Assembly (NCBI GenBank): GCA_023374045.1 | Contig: CM041778.1 | Location: forward strand, 285,921,533 to 285,985,532 | Direction: 5' to 3' | DNA: 64,000 nt | Source of the DNA: Limonium bicolor | Lineage: Eukaryota > Streptophyta > Magnoliopsida > Caryophyllales > Plumbaginaceae | Shown here: positions 1 to 12,214 of the stretch, one piece after another | Layout: the number at the start of each line of letters is the position of its first letter | How positions within the stretch are numbered: position 1 is the stretch's first letter | The notes under the pieces: generated by a model | The model's database searches: none | What the model was told of the DNA's origin: nothing | The model's input: the letters and a program-made list of their open reading frames with translations, nothing else | Position numbers and translations under genes: made by a program

Positions 1-2011
1 ATTAGCCTACCTTTCTTCTTCTCTCTCTTCATTTCTCTTCTTCCCACGGTTTCTTCTTCTCTTCTCCTGCTCCAAAACTGAGAGAGCTCCATCCATGGGT
101 GCTCCACCTTCAATTGCTCACCAAGTGTTCATCTTTGCTCCAAATCAAAAACCAAGTATAGATTTCTCTTAGTTAGGCCAAGACCTATCTTTCTATCTTT
201 TCAAATCCTTCAAAGCTCCATTGTGGTGCCAATAGGAAACTCCATTGATGGAGGAAAATCAAGTTTGAAGAGCCCATTTGGTTCTCCATTCATTCAAGGT
301 AAGAAAAATGTAAGAAAAACCATGTTTCCACCACTTCTTCTACATGGCCGAAAATTTACTACTCATGGGGCTTTGTTTTTATGCCTTGTTCTAGCTTGTT
401 TTATTCACCAAGGACTAGTGGAGGTCCTCTTTCATTCAATGCCCAAGTCTACCTTGAGACTTCAAAGGTAATCATCCACTTTTAAACCTTAGAACACATT
501 CTTAACTTAGGGTTTAATTCTTGAGGTTAGTGTATTGTTTAGTACTCATGGGAGTCATGGGAGTCATTGAATATTGATTAGAACATTGGCAAGGGAGATT
601 TAAGTGGTGGCCGATATTCATTCAAGAAGAAGGTCTAAGGAGGAAGATAAGATAAGCTTGAGAAAACAAGGTAAATTACTTACCTAATGGTGGTTTAAGG
701 TTTAAGGAATGAGTTTTAGATAAGTACTAATGTGGCTTAGAGCTTACATTATGCAATGGGTTATATAACCTAGGGAAAACAATTTGAACAAGCTTATGAA
801 CTTGTGACTAAGGAGCCAATGGGCATGAGTCAGTAATATAAGTTTAAGATGGGTTTTAAGAGTATTGTAACTACTATGAGATTGATGGGTGTATTTGCAG
901 GTTGAAAGCTTTTATATGTGGGAAATTCAGTGTTTAAGTTTAAGTCATTTAGGGGCCTAAGAGCCATGTCATTTAAGAGCCTTAGTGCTATGCAATTCAA
1001 GATTATTGCAATATATTGAGTTTGATGTGATTGAGTTGGTTTAGGTGAGAAGATATGATGGGAAAGAACTTGATGTGTGTGAGATGGTTGAATGAAAAAC
1101 AATGCATTTGGGCATGATAATATACTAGAGAAGCTATGGCAAAATTTGAGTAGAAAACAAAGTGTTTAAGTGGTAGTGGTGAGTTAATATGCCCTAGGAT
1201 TCACTAGGGATCATTATGAGGAGTTTGAGTGGAAATGAGTTAGGTAAAGAGTTCTTGAGGTTTGGAATGACCTAGAATTGTCTAGGAGGAGATTAGAGGA
1301 TTGGTGGGTGTATTGAACACACCAAAGTCATGTTATGAGGAATGTAAGACTTTGCAAAAATCTGGAGGAAATGATGTATAATGCTTTGAGATGGTTTAGG
1401 TATGAACTAAAGAGTAGAACAATGAGAGTTTCGGGAAGTTTGTGTAAGAGGTGGTGATGTTAGTAGTGGACTAGTAAGGTTTAGTTTAAATGGTAATGTG
1501 TGGACTTGGGTGATGGAAGTGAAAATTGTAGGAGAATGTTGTAAGTCGTCAAGGTAAATGAAGAACAATGTCAAGGTATTAAGGTAATAGAAGGAAATGT
1601 ATCAGTAAGCTCAAGAGTTTAGGAGTGATGAGTAACAAATGAAAAGAAGAGAAATTGGTGCATGGAAATGCAAGATAACCTTGGAAGGTTTAGCAAAGGA
1701 AAGATGGATGAATTAAAGATGGAAAAATTGTGTTTATGAAGTGGTCAAACTGCTAAGGAGGAGTTATATGGGTTGAAAAGAAACACTTTGGTTAGTTGAA
1801 GTTTTAGACAAAATGTACATGTTGGAAATATAAGGGATTAATTAACAAGTGTTAGGAATTTCTTGCAAGAATTGAACTAAGGTTGGAATGATCTTTGGAG
1901 GTTATTTTAAGGAGTTTGAAGGATGATTAAAGGTGGGTTTAAGGGTCTAAGTGATGTTAGAAGGCTTTAGGAGAAGTTTGGTGAAGATTTAACAATTTTT
2001 GGACATGTTCT

Positions 2012-2262
2012 GGTGGCGTCCGACCCAAGTTTGGGTCGGACGGCCTCTGTTAGACGCCAGTGAAGGGTTCTGTAATGGTCCGACCCAGTTGGTTGGGTCG
2101 GACATGGGTCGGACAGGAGAGTTTTAAAAGACGGAAAATTTCTGTAATGGTCCGACCCAGTTGGTTGGGTCGGACGTGGGTCGGACAAAGTAGAACTTTA
2201 CAATCCGAGAGTTGCTGGAATGGTCCGACCCAGTTGGTTGGGTCGGACAGTGGGTCGGACGA
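2012..2262. repeat. Tandem GC-rich hairpin array in LTR A
   Basis: Three units start with GGTCCGACCC at 2077, 2149 and 2222 (spacing 72 and 73 bp). Each pairs with a downstream GGGTCGGAC; a related CGTCCGACCC/GGGTCGGACG hairpin lies just before, at about 2017-2042. Linkers include TCCGAGAGTT, also found between the hairpins of element B. Predicted to fold as stem-loops in the RNA. Function unknown. Confidence 0.85.
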
Positions 2263-2460
2263 CCCTTAAGACTTAAAAAAAAAAAAGAAATCCTAAGAGA
2301 GTTTAGAAGTATTAAGGGTACCCCATTAAGAGGGCAATGATGATTAGAGGTATAAAGACCTAAGGGATTAAGCTAAGAATAAACTTAAAAGTTTAAGGTT
2401 AAGTTTGTAAGATTAAGTTGTAAGACTTAAGAGGTGTTAGGTGGGGATCATTAAGGGTTA

Positions 2461-2538
2461 AGTGTTAAGTAAGTTAAGTTAAGTAAGTTAAGTAAGTTAA
2501 GCAAGTTAAGTAAGTTAAGTAAGTTAAGTAAGTAAAAG
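2461..2538. repeat. (AAGTTAAGT)n microsatellite-like tract
   Basis: About 80 bp of repeated AAGTTAAGT/AAGTTAAGC units inside LTR A. Simple tandem repeat, no coding value. Confidence 0.85.
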
Positions 2539-3908
2539 TAAGTTGAATCGAGTTAAGTGATTAACAACCAAAAACTGAATGAATGTTTTAGGACTTGGAA
2601 ATTGGACTCCGGAAGAGATTAAGCAACCGAACGACCAACGGTGAACGATACAGTTCTTCTTGTGACCTGCTTGCTAACGAGGTGTCCCTCGGCTTGTGTG
2701 CTATTTGTTTTTGTGTGCTCACTAAACAAGATAAAGCATGCAACCGGAATATTATGTTTATTGTATTGTTGTGTGATGTTTGAAAACTAACACAACATAC
2801 CGTGAGAACTTACTAACCAACGTTTAGTAAGGAATTGAGTGAGACTAAGGAACACTCCCTAATATGAGTTTGATATAAACCGAAAGAGGTTAACCAACAA
2901 ACATGGTCTTGAGACTACTACTAACTGGAACTTAAGGGGGAGTGAGGAACCCGGACTGACTCCGGTCATGCATGCTAAGGAAAGGGGGTCGGTATCTATA
3001 GCAGATTCGACTTCCGCTTAAGGACTTGTCTTCGGACTTGTAGCCTAGGGCCGGTTGCTGGCTCAGCTACGCTGGACTCCCGTCCAGGGTAGGTGGCTTT
3101 AAGATGGTGCGGTGGGATCACCTAAATCCCAGGTTTGAAATTAAGCTACAACCATTCCCCTCCAGGAACGGTTTGTATACTGAGAATAAGTTAAGGTTAA
3201 GATTAAGGTAAGGTTAAGATAAGTTGCAACCATTCCTCTTTAAAGGATGGTTTGTATTATTAAGACTAAGATAAGCTACATCCACTCCTTATTAAAGGAT
3301 GGTTGCTTCTAAGATTAAGATAAGACTAAGATTGAGGTGAGATAAGGATGGACTAAGATTAAGAGGAAATATAACTTAAGGAGTTAGATAATTAACTCTG
3401 TAATTAAGGGAACGCATTTAAGTCGTTCGTTATCTTTGAACTTTGATTGTTCATATTTGGTTTGTTGTTTACTGCACCTTCTATCATGTTGTGCATCTAA
3501 TCAACCTCCATGCTATCGACAATTAGTCGTCGTAGCCACGTTAGCTTGGGGGCCATGAGAGGATCGTACCAGCATTCGTGTGACCCCCTTTGGGGGCTGT
3601 TTTTACTACACAGGAACATCAGGAGGCGGCCGTCGCGAGAGTAAGAAGGGGTACAAGTGTTAAGGGTTAAGTGTGGCCTACGAGTTGTGCATGTACACTC
3701 GTATGGCAAATGAGTTAGTAAGATGTATAGGATGTGAGGGGATTGTAAGAAGGATATGTATTTGGTTAAGGTTGTTATGTACTAATGTTCGGTATATTCT
3801 GTAGTCAGACCGTGGCAAGGTCCTGAAGTGTAAAGAATTCCGTTGTGACATGTATATATATATGCTGTTAAGTTGCGCGACCACATTTGGATTGAGTTGG
3901 GGTGTTAC

Positions 3909-4465
3909 AATTCCGATTATAATTATACGGGTTATATATTATGTAACGTATTAATTGGATGATTGAGTATTATATAATATGGTGGATTCAGTTTTTGTGT
4001 TATACGTTACGTATATAAAATAATATTCGCACATGATATTAAAGTGCTGCTTTCTAGTTTTTTTTTCATTTACTCATTTTATCTACTTTGTTATCATTAT
4101 ACAAGGTTAATTACATAAAAAAAATTCTACAACCGGTTTCAATTAACCTGAATTACCGTATCACTCTAAATGATTAACTTAAATACAATTAACTGAAGTA
4201 AATGAAATATTAACAATTTTTAAAAACTGTATTTCCCATTTAACGGCACCGAATACCTTACCGTGAACAAATATTGATTATACTTGATCTCTTATATGTA
4301 TATCCTCTGCGCCATTCCCACTATATCGGTGCTTAAAAGGACACAAATTCGTTTCTCCTCAAATAAAAAAGACACAAAATCGCATTTATATGTTTTTATC
4401 GGGGGGAGGGATCTCTTTTCTAGAAGTTATTTGTTTCAGTAAAACTGAGAACCCAAATTTTTAGG
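3909..4465. other. AT-rich spacer
   Basis: AT-rich sequence between LTR A and the MULE. I see no ORF, RNA gene or recognisable repeat here. Confidence 0.6.
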
Positions 4466-4710
4466 GAAAATTTTCGTAAAAATATCGATCTCATAAAAAA
4501 ATTACATGCGGTGGTCAATTTTGAAAAAAATTACGCGGACGTACCGAACCAGTGTAAAGATCAAAAACCGCCCGGTAGCAGGGCAGCTTCTACATTTTTT
4601 TGCTTGAAGCAGCCCTGGGTCTGGGCGGCTTCAGGCAAAATTGCCGGAAGGAGCCTTGAAGCCAGGGCGGCTTCTTTGCATTGTAGTATTGTAGTCGAGG
4701 AAAAAAAATT

Positions 4711-5349
4711 CCAACTTTTGAATCATTCATGCGATGCTTTAACGGCTCCGGAACTTGACCAAATTTTGTACGACGATAGTTGAACAGTTATACTTTGGAT
4801 CTAAGTCATTTCCCTGGAGTTTTAGGACCATATGGGACCCACGTGACTTCATATAAATGGCACTAGAGTTAACGTTTTCTCGGTTTTGAACTTTTCAGGT
4901 AATGTCATATTTTGTGTTATTAACCAGTTTTGTACTTATATTAAAGTCCTATGATGCATTTGCAACCATTATAACTTCTTACGGCATTAAGACGACTTCA
5001 TTGGGTTGGTCACTTGAGCTAGTTTTTTTTCTAACTTTTGAATCATTCGTGCGATGCTTTAACAATTCTGGAACTTGACCAAATTTTGTACGACGATAGT
5101 TGAACAGTTATACTTTGGATCTAAGTCATTTTTCTGGAGTTTTAGGACCATATGGGACCACATGACTTCATATAAATGGCACCAGAGTTAACGTTTTCTC
5201 AGTTTTAAACTTTTTGGGTAACGTCATATTTTGTGTTATTAACCAGTTTTGTACTTATATTAAAGTCCTATGATGCATTTGCAGCCATTATAACTTCTTA
5301 CGACATTAAGACGACTTCATTGGATTGGTCACTTGAGCTAGTGTTTTTT
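4711..5349. repeat. 320-bp tandem duplication inside the MULE
   Basis: Two head-to-tail copies begin at CAACTTTTGAATCATTC-type sequence (4711 and 5031) and end with CACTTGAGCTAGT followed by a T-run. They differ by scattered substitutions. No ORF is conserved across them. Confidence 0.9.
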
Positions 5350-5638
5350 CCAATTTAGTGAACATGTTCGTTAATTAAACAATGCCTTCGAAACAAACAA
5401 AAAATTGAAAAAACAACAATCAAACACCCATACTTTCGACTTGTGTATTTGCTATAGCCGATGTAACCCAAATATTTCATAGATTATACGGAATTCTTAA
5501 AGTAAAAGGGCACATTTATATTAAACACTCAACATAAAACACACTTCATTGCTATTTAGAAAAAATTACATTTTTTGTGTGCTTGCTAAAGGCACTACCT
5601 GTCTATGCAGGAGCATATTTAACATCTGAAAACCACAA

Positions 5639-5980
5639 TCAATTATACCCTCTGTTAGGGCAGTTCCTCCTGTTATGACCCGTTTGTAAACAATGTCGAC
5701 AACGTCTACGTTCTGTAGTCGTTTCATTTTCATCCATTTCATTTTGAATCCTAGAATACCTAGGTCTTCCCCTGACAGTCCGAATGGCATCTGGTTGTGG
5801 TACCACCTTAACCCCTGTATATGCTGGCCAGTTTTCTTCATTACCCAGCGGTGTAAAAGGATCACCGCCATATGCCTCGATCATTGTTTCCAGCTTGTAC
5901 ACTGGGTGCACGTAATTTTCCCACAACATACTGGTTCTGCAACAGACGGCCATGACATGAGAGCATGGGTATTTGAACAT
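5639..5980 (-). pseudogene. MULE transposase C-terminal remnant (SWIM + zinc knuckle)
   Basis: A 113-residue open stretch holds the end of a Mutator-type transposase. Near its start is the second half of a SWIM zinc finger (PCSHVMAVC, matching the CxH part of CxCx(n)CxH). Near its end is a CCHC knuckle (CRHCLQTGHNRRNC). Between them lies the usual low-complexity linker with VYKLETMIEAYGGD-like sequence. In the family, SWIM and the knuckle follow the catalytic DDE domain and help bind the terminal repeats. The DDE domain is absent, so this is a remnant. It lies within the MULE inverted repeats, which agrees with the call. Confidence 0.85.
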
Positions 5981-6780
5981 TGATAAAAAAAAAATGGCAT
6001 AACACTATAATAACATAAACAAAATTAATTAGTGCATAAAACCACCAAAATTGGTACTTTAATAAACATAATAATTAATCATAAATAAACAATACAAAAA
6101 ATGAAAAAAAAATTAAATATTGCAACTTACTTAATCGAATTCGGAAGTAAGAATTTTGTAGAAGTGGGAGAATGAGAGTTGAAGAATTGTGTGGAGAATG
6201 GAGAAGATTGGGGGGGGGGTTTATAGGATTTTCGGCTGTTGGAAACCGCCCTAAGCCCAGGGCGGCTTCAATGCAAAATTCCGGATAACCTTATCCGTCC
6301 AGAATCTGAAGAAAATCTAGATTGACGGCTCTGATTGGCTGTCGAGATTTTGTGGATTAGGGGGAGATTTGCAAAGAAGTCGCCCTGGCTTCAAGGCTCC
6401 TTCTGGCAATTTTGCCTGAAGCCGCCCCAGACCCAGGGCTGCTTCAAGCAGAAAAATATAAAACTGCCTGCTACCGGGGCGGTTTTTGACAAGCTGCCCT
6501 GATCCGAAGGCAGCTTCTTTACACTAGTTTGGTACGTCTGCGTAATTTTTTTCAAAAATGACCACCGCATGTAATTTCTTTATGAGATCGGTATTTTTAC
6601 GAAAATTTTCAGAGGATTTATATATATTTTGACTACGTTTGGCAAGAGCTTTAGATCAATTCGAAAACAGCGGATATAGTAGTAGGGTATGTTTAATGTT
6701 TTTTCGTGAGAAGCGAATAAACCCAAACTTTAAATTAAACTAATAAAATTTGAGCTACTAATAGAAATGACATTTAATTA

Positions 6781-6995
6781 ACTCCATCTGTTCCCATTTT
6801 ATTTATTATTTAGACTTATTGTTTGATTTCAATATTTAACATGTATAATTTTATAAATTTAAGTTTTATAATGAAATTCTTATAAAAATTATTATGTTAT
6901 AGAATTTTATTTTATGAAATTATTTTATCTTATATATTTAATATTTAAATAAAAAAATGTACTAAAAATAAACAGAAAGATCAAGACGGAGGTAG
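6781..6995. mobile_element. Stowaway-type MITE, copy 1
   Basis: Bounded by TA on both sides, with ends CTCCATCTGTTCCC and GGAGGTAGT, divergent forms of CTCCCTCCGTCC. The interior matches the copies at 10498 and 28266 (TATTGTTTGATTTCAA, TTTTATCTTATAT). Tc1/mariner-derived, non-coding. Confidence 0.8.
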
Positions 6996-7054
6996 TATAA
7001 AACTTCATCTATAAAACAATATCGAACAGCATCAGTTTCACATACTATAAAGTC

Positions 7055-8510
7055 TCTCCTTTTTTTTTTTTTGAAGAAAACCTGCATATTCTCATTAAAG
7101 AAGGCATACCATATTACATACTTAATTCCTTGTCCAAAAGACAAGCACTAGTAATGCTGAAAGGAATAAAATCCCTTTCCCAAACTTTCAAACCCAAGGG
7201 AGAGTCATTAAATATTCTAGCAACTAACTTACTAGGGAAATTAAAATAGTCATTTGAGTTGTAACACACATGAAGACTAAGCGAATTACACAAATTTGTA
7301 AACTTCAGTCTTTCTACCTTGATCTCCAAATTATGATCGTTGTCACCCCCAAACACCATCTTGAGGTGCTCCTCCTTCATATTATCAAAATAGATGCACT
7401 CGTTACCTCCTGAACTAGCAAGTTCCACTGCATTACAAGCTGCTTTGATAACAGCAATTTGCACTTTACAAGTGCTTAACATCTTCTTGTTGAAAGCTAA
7501 AATTGAAGTACCTTCCACATTCCTCAATAGGCCACCAATCTGGTGTGGATGATTCCTTCTTGTGAAGACATTCAGAGAGACAGAGATTAAACCTGGGGGA
7601 GGAGGATTCCATTTGACACCTTCTCTTATTGCATGAGAATGCATATTGTTAACAACTTTATATGCCTCAATATATGCAATATTTTTGTCGATCACATTCC
7701 ACCAAGCTAGAGATGAGTCATGTTTACATCTATTTCTATCATATATCACCCACATGAGATTAATGACAGAGGAAAGCTTTTTCCTCCCCCACCCTCTTGC
7801 TTGATCAATGAACCAATCAACAATGGCAGCTCCATCAATACTTGGAACCTTCTGAAGATTGATATTAAGTCCCCAAATATCAGAGACCGCACAACACTTA
7901 AAAAAACAATGCGCAGGAGTATCTATATCCCACAGAAGAAACAGGTAATTGCTCCACCAATTCTGTTACCTATGTTACCTTGACACGGAGTAATTCCTTT
8001 CAGAACTTCCAAATCACCAATCTAGCTCGAGGCGGGCTGATATCTTTGTCAATTTTCTTCCTAAGAAGAGAAAAACAGTTAGGCAAGGACGCCTGACCGT
8101 CTTCCTTTCCTTTTTGAATCAAATTGTAACCAGATTTTACAAAATACTTTTTATCTCTTGTGAGGTCCCAAACCCAATGATCATTTTGAGAGGAATTAAT
8201 TGGCAGGGAGGCAATGAAGTTACTTTATGTGAAGCTAAGAGCTTGTTGGAGTTTTTGAATGTTCCAACAATTCTGACTAGGATTGATGAAATGAGAAACC
8301 AACTCGGTAGGAGAAGAGGAGGGTGGTTTTGGCGAGATAATGAGAGTAGCATCTTGTCTTGGAACCCAGGGAAAATTCCAAAACAAAGTAGAAGTCCACT
8401 TCCTACTTGCTTCCTAATTCCCGCTTTTAAGAGACTGATGTTAGGAAGCAAGGATTTCCAAATCTGGCTAGCCTTCGAGGGAAGCAAGGAGATAATATTG
8501 GAATAAAAAG
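7055..8510 (-). mobile_element. LINE (L1-type) 3' fragment, 5'-truncated
   Basis: On the minus strand the order is: C-terminal reverse-transcriptase region (about 8500-8137, with an IWKSLLPNISLLKAGIRKQVG-like string), a zinc-finger region (about 8050-7760; TPAHCFFKC is visible across frames), then an RNase H-like tail, and a poly(A) end seen as a T-run at about 7059-7071. Frames are broken several times. The 5' part, including endonuclease and the RT active site, is missing, as expected for incomplete target-primed reverse transcription. Confidence 0.8.
7114..7755 (-). pseudogene. LINE RNase H-like tail (degenerate)
   Basis: A 213-residue stretch with WNPPPPG followed by a beta-strand-like segment is the entry to the RNase H-like domain (RVT_3) found at the C-terminus of many plant LINE ORF2 proteins. 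The upstream sequence in the same strand continues the zinc-finger region (IVDWFIDQARGWG). The acidic catalytic residues are hard to place and the segment is degenerate, so it should be inactive. Its place directly before the poly(A) end fits the LINE order. Confidence 0.75.
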
Positions 8511-9495
8511 GTCAAATACTAGTAACAAAATAGGGTACGTATATATCTCCAAATTGAAGGCATATAGTACAATTACTTCTCATACACACATGCGTGGATG
8601 GATGGACGGTAATAAGATAAAGGTAAGATCGTAGTCTAGGTAGGGCCATCCATTCTATACTAGTATTGATCTCCAACTCATCAAATAAGGCCTCATTCTT
8701 TTGTTATTTGATCAGTTAGTTTATTATCTCTGTATGTCACATACATCAATTGTCATATCAATTATTTTCTCCTTACTTTTTCTAACTTTCAACTGAGAAC
8801 TGACATTCCATTCATATATGTGGACAATACACTAGTACTATATGATATGATGACACTCTGCATCGACCCGTGACGCGATCAATATTCGATGTGTATTAAA
8901 GGATTATTAACAATCTTCTCGTACCGAATTTAAATAAAATTCTGGTCTTTAATTTTATAATATTGTAAATAATTTTTAAATTAATCAAAATAACATTTAT
9001 AAATAATACTAGTGGATATACTATATAATACTTACTTACCCTATTTGCTTCAAAAATATATATGTATATACTGACTCTATGTAACAGTGACCATTTTGGG
9101 TACAATATCGCTACGCCGCCCCTAGGACGGAATTAGAAGCATCGTCCATTATCATCATCATCCTCATCCAGTTCAATTATTTAATTACTTAAGTGTCGCC
9201 CTATGTCACAACATAGGTCCTATTACTATCTAGTTTGATGTTGAGAAGGGTTTTCGTTTGAGACTGTAAATACATTGTAACGATTAAGTTTCATTCTGCT
9301 AATATCGTTTGAACAGCCATGTGAGATTTAGTCAGTCCAGTTTATAAGTTACTAAAATAATATATTGACATGTAGTTGATATTAAAGGTTAATTTTATTG
9401 ATGAATGGAGTTTATTTGATTAAGCTATGTTTTAAATCATTTTAAATTTTCGGTATGATATTATTAATTTTAGTTATACCGACCTAAAATATATA
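8511..9495. other. AT-rich intergenic sequence
   Basis: No gene or RNA gene seen. The sequence is AT-rich and lacks any recognised repeat boundary. Confidence 0.5.
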
Positions 9496-9700
9496 GGGTC
9501 CGTTCGGTGACGGCTTGTAAAAGAAATCAAACGTAGATTTTGTTGCGTTTGAATAGAGCTCACTCTAGTTAACTAATTATAACTAGACATGTGTGCTTTT
9601 TGTCTGACAAGTTAAACAGAATCCAATAAAATCTAGACATATGTCCACCACTTTTTTCTTAAAGTAGATTAATATCAATTCGCTGGGAACGAACAGCACC
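9496..9700. mobile_element. hAT-like MITE, copy 1
   Basis: Ends GGGTCCGTTCGG and CGAACAGCACC form short inverted repeats. The interior (AGTTAACTAATTATAACTAG, ACATATGTCCACCAC, TAAAGTAGATTAAT) resembles the copy at 13594-13967. I found no clean 8-bp target duplication. Confidence 0.65.
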
Positions 9701-10497
9701 ATAGGCAAAAAAAAATGTGTATATATTACACATGAGTTATTTTGATTTTCTTTATATGTCATGTATATAAATTAAAATATTTCTTTTTTATATTTGATTA
9801 TATTCAAACTTTAAAATTCTTAACTTTATTTGTTGTATTTTTCATTAATTTCTGATTGCTTACGCAAATTTGTCCTAAGAAACTTTAGCTAATTAAATAA
9901 GTAAACGGTCAACTAAACTTAAACAACACCGCATGCAGGTTTTGTGATTTTATGATATTGAGGGGGATACTTTTTAATAATACCATACTTGATGGGTTGG
10001 AGATGTAATTTCCGTAAGTATTGATTTATTGACCCATTGACCACTCTACTGTTCTGTTACACCGGTAGGCGGTAGCGATTAACTGTACTCATTCGCTTAC
10101 GTGGCTAGCCTTCCCTCTTTGACCAGTAGTATCCTAGCTACCTCCCCACTAAATTTCTTGGGATGATTAACGTCAGGACCAAGTAACACCGGGGAATAAT
10201 TATTACTAACGTCGGTGTTATTAGTAATTAATAGGAGTAGCTCAGTAACTAAATTTGAATACATCTGCATTAAGGACCGTACTATCCGTTGCGGTCATAA
10301 TTACAAACTAGCCCCGTGATTGATTGCTGACCCGACCCGTTGTTAGTAGCACTTAGCATTATTGAAGTGGTATTTCTAGTTTTATAAACGAAGCACTTTT
10401 TATGCATCCCTATCCACATTAAAAAGCTAGATGTATCTCCTCTTTCAAAAAAGAGAAAAAAAGTTTAGTTGTATCAATATATGTACCGTTTATAATA
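9701..10497. other. Intergenic sequence
   Basis: Mixed AT-rich and moderately GC-rich DNA. No supported ORF or repeat. The stretch 10040-10330 is less AT-rich than its surroundings but holds nothing I can name. Confidence 0.5.
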
Positions 10498-10735
10498 CTC
10501 CCTCCGTCCTGAATTGACCGTCCTGTTTACTATTTGGACATATTGTTTGACTTCAACTTTTAACATATAAGATTAAATAATTTTTAAAGTTTAAGTTTTG
10601 CATATGGTTCCTTACATGTTAAACTATATATTACAAAATTTAGTTTTATAAAATTATTTTATCTTATATGCTTAATAATGAAGTGGAAAAACGTGTCATA
10701 AAGCAAACAAGACGGTCAATTCAGGACGGAGGGAG
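10498..10735. mobile_element. Stowaway-type MITE, copy 2
   Basis: Flanked by TA (10496-10497 and 10736-10737). Ends CTCCCTCCGTCCTGAATTGA and its complement are near-perfect inverted repeats. This is the best-preserved of three family members in the window. Confidence 0.93.
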
Positions 10736-11239
10736 TAAAATACATACAACTTTTCGGGAGCAGATCCTGCGACGGAAGATAAGAATAAATGATCCAGACT
10801 ATATTGATAAATCAAAACTTATCATGTCAAATCAAATTCACGCGCCATGTTCAGTTGTTCACTCGTGGTCTATAGAATTGATAAATATGAAACTAATATT
10901 ATTAACATAAAACACACTAATTAGTTACATCATTTTCCGTCACTTTTTTAATAAATTGTTATTATTCAATTGCGATTATTTTTTATACTACACATATCTG
11001 GAGTGGCTAGGTGTATTAATATAATTTTTTCTTTTACAATAATATAATGACATAATTGATTAATTTTTTAATTATACAAAACTTTTCCATAACAATATAA
11101 AAATAGAGTATAACAATTTTAAAATTGTTAATATAAAATACACTAAACTAATATTTATATTATTTTCTAATTCAAAAGTGAGGTATAATGCTTTTAAAAA
11201 ATAATGAAAGTAAACAGTTATATGCTATCATGCATACAT
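10736..11239. other. AT-rich intergenic sequence
   Basis: No gene or clear repeat. A short stretch directly after the MITE is mildly GC-rich (GGGAGCAGATCCTGCGACGG). Confidence 0.5.
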
Positions 11240-11990
11240 AAAAATCAAAAGTTGATGAATAAGTAAAATTAACTACCTTATTGTTTATCTATCAATCAAG
11301 TTCGATACACTAAAATGCTAATAAAATATTTTTATATACATGATTCGACATGAATGGAAAAAGAAAATATATATAACAATTAGTGACATCTTTTCTATAA
11401 TAGTGATAGAAACAATTATAGAAGGTTGTGTATATATTTTTAATCATTGATGGAGGCGTTTATAAACTATCGTAGATATGTAAAAATCAACGTTAATGAA
11501 TATGTAAAATTAAATTCAACTTATAGTATCTAAATGGTTATAGTCTTCAAGTTTATCAATCAGTCAAGCTTGATAAAATGATAAATGTTAATAAAATATT
11601 CTTATACTGAATTATTCGATAAGAATGGTCAAATGAAAATATATATATAACAGTCAGTGTCATATTTTTTATAATGGTGATGGAAACGATTATGAAGGTT
11701 GCGTATACGTTTCTAATCAATAGTGGAAACGTTTATAAGCTATCGTGGATAAGTAAAACCAACGTTAAGAAATAGTATAAACGATTATAGAAGGCTGTGT
11801 ATATATAACAGTCAGTGTCATATCGTTTCCTTCAGGTTTATCCATCAGTAAAGCTCTGTGAAGTGATAAATGCTAAAAAATATTCTTCTACACCATGATT
11901 CGATAAGAATGGTCAAATTGAAGGAAAATATATATAACAATTAGTGTCATATTTCATATTATAGTGATGGAAACGATTATACATGTTTAT
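11240..11990. repeat. Three degenerate tandem repeats of about 240-270 bp
   Basis: Units begin at about 11240, 11482 and 11754 with an AAAATCAACGTTAATGAAT-like string. Each contains CAAGCTTGATAAAATG-like sequence, GATTCGATAAGAATGG, ATATATATAACAGTCAGTG and GTGATGGAAACGATTAT. Non-coding and diverged. Possibly the body of an old DNA transposon or a satellite-like array. Confidence 0.7.
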
Positions 11991-12094
11991 AAAAAATTAA
12001 ATATATATATCAATTCAAAATTAAATGGCCGTCTATGAATGTATTCATCAAATAGCTAAGGATGTATTTATGAACATATTGATATGTCTATGAA

Positions 12095-12205
12095 CGATCC
12101 ATCACTATCTACAAACATGTCCACCACTGTCTACACACGTGTCCACCACTATCTACAAATGTATCCTTCACTGTCTACAAACGTGTCCATCACTGTCTAC
12201 AAAAT
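12095..12205. repeat. Minisatellite, unit about 24-27 bp
   Basis: About four to five copies of a CGTGTCCATCACTGTCTACA-type unit in direct orientation. It sits directly after the longer tandem repeats. Confidence 0.8.
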
Positions 12206-12214
12206 GTTACATTT

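Larger units (their letters stand above)
1..3908 (+). mobile_element. LTR A: Ty3/gypsy LTR, left part outside window
   Basis: The right edge ends in GGGGTGTTACA, the mirror of the TGTAACACCCC edges of the LTRs at 41806, 58499 and 62515. No primer-binding site follows, so this is a 3' LTR or a solo LTR read left to right. Features follow the order seen in element B: C/T-rich leader (1-90), a splice-donor-like CAAG/GTAAGA at 299-300, a GC-rich hairpin array (2012-2262), and a block near the 3' end (about 3500-3640) that on the minus strand matches element B and LTR D (GTAGTAAAAA, a C-run/G-run stem, a GACTAATTGTC-like string). No convincing coding region is present. It is at least 3.9 kb. The lineage (Tekay-like chromovirus) is inferred from this shared layout. 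Confidence 0.8.
4466..6610. mobile_element. MULE (Mutator-like) DNA transposon, deleted
   Basis: The ends form long inverted repeats of roughly 215-240 bp. The left end reads GAAAATTTTCGTAAAAATA at 4466 and the right end is its complement, finishing at 6610; both carry the ATGCGGTGGTCA string and GC-rich GGGCGGCTTC/GAAGCCGCCC segments further in. The interior holds a 320-bp tandem duplication and, on the minus strand, the C-terminal part of a MULE transposase. TIR length and the SWIM plus zinc-knuckle remnant support Mutator. I did not find a matching 9-bp target duplication. The central transposase domain is missing, so the copy is non-autonomous. Confidence 0.82.

Noticed and set aside
5693..5983. 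Plus-strand 96-codon open frame
   Set aside because: Antisense of the MULE transposase tail with its SWIM and zinc-knuckle motifs.
4457..6619. 9-bp target duplication for the MULE
   Set aside because: The bases flanking the inverted repeats do not match, so I do not claim one.
8114..8506. Plus-strand 130-codon open frame
   Set aside because: It is the complement of LINE RT sequence whose minus-strand translation matches the family.
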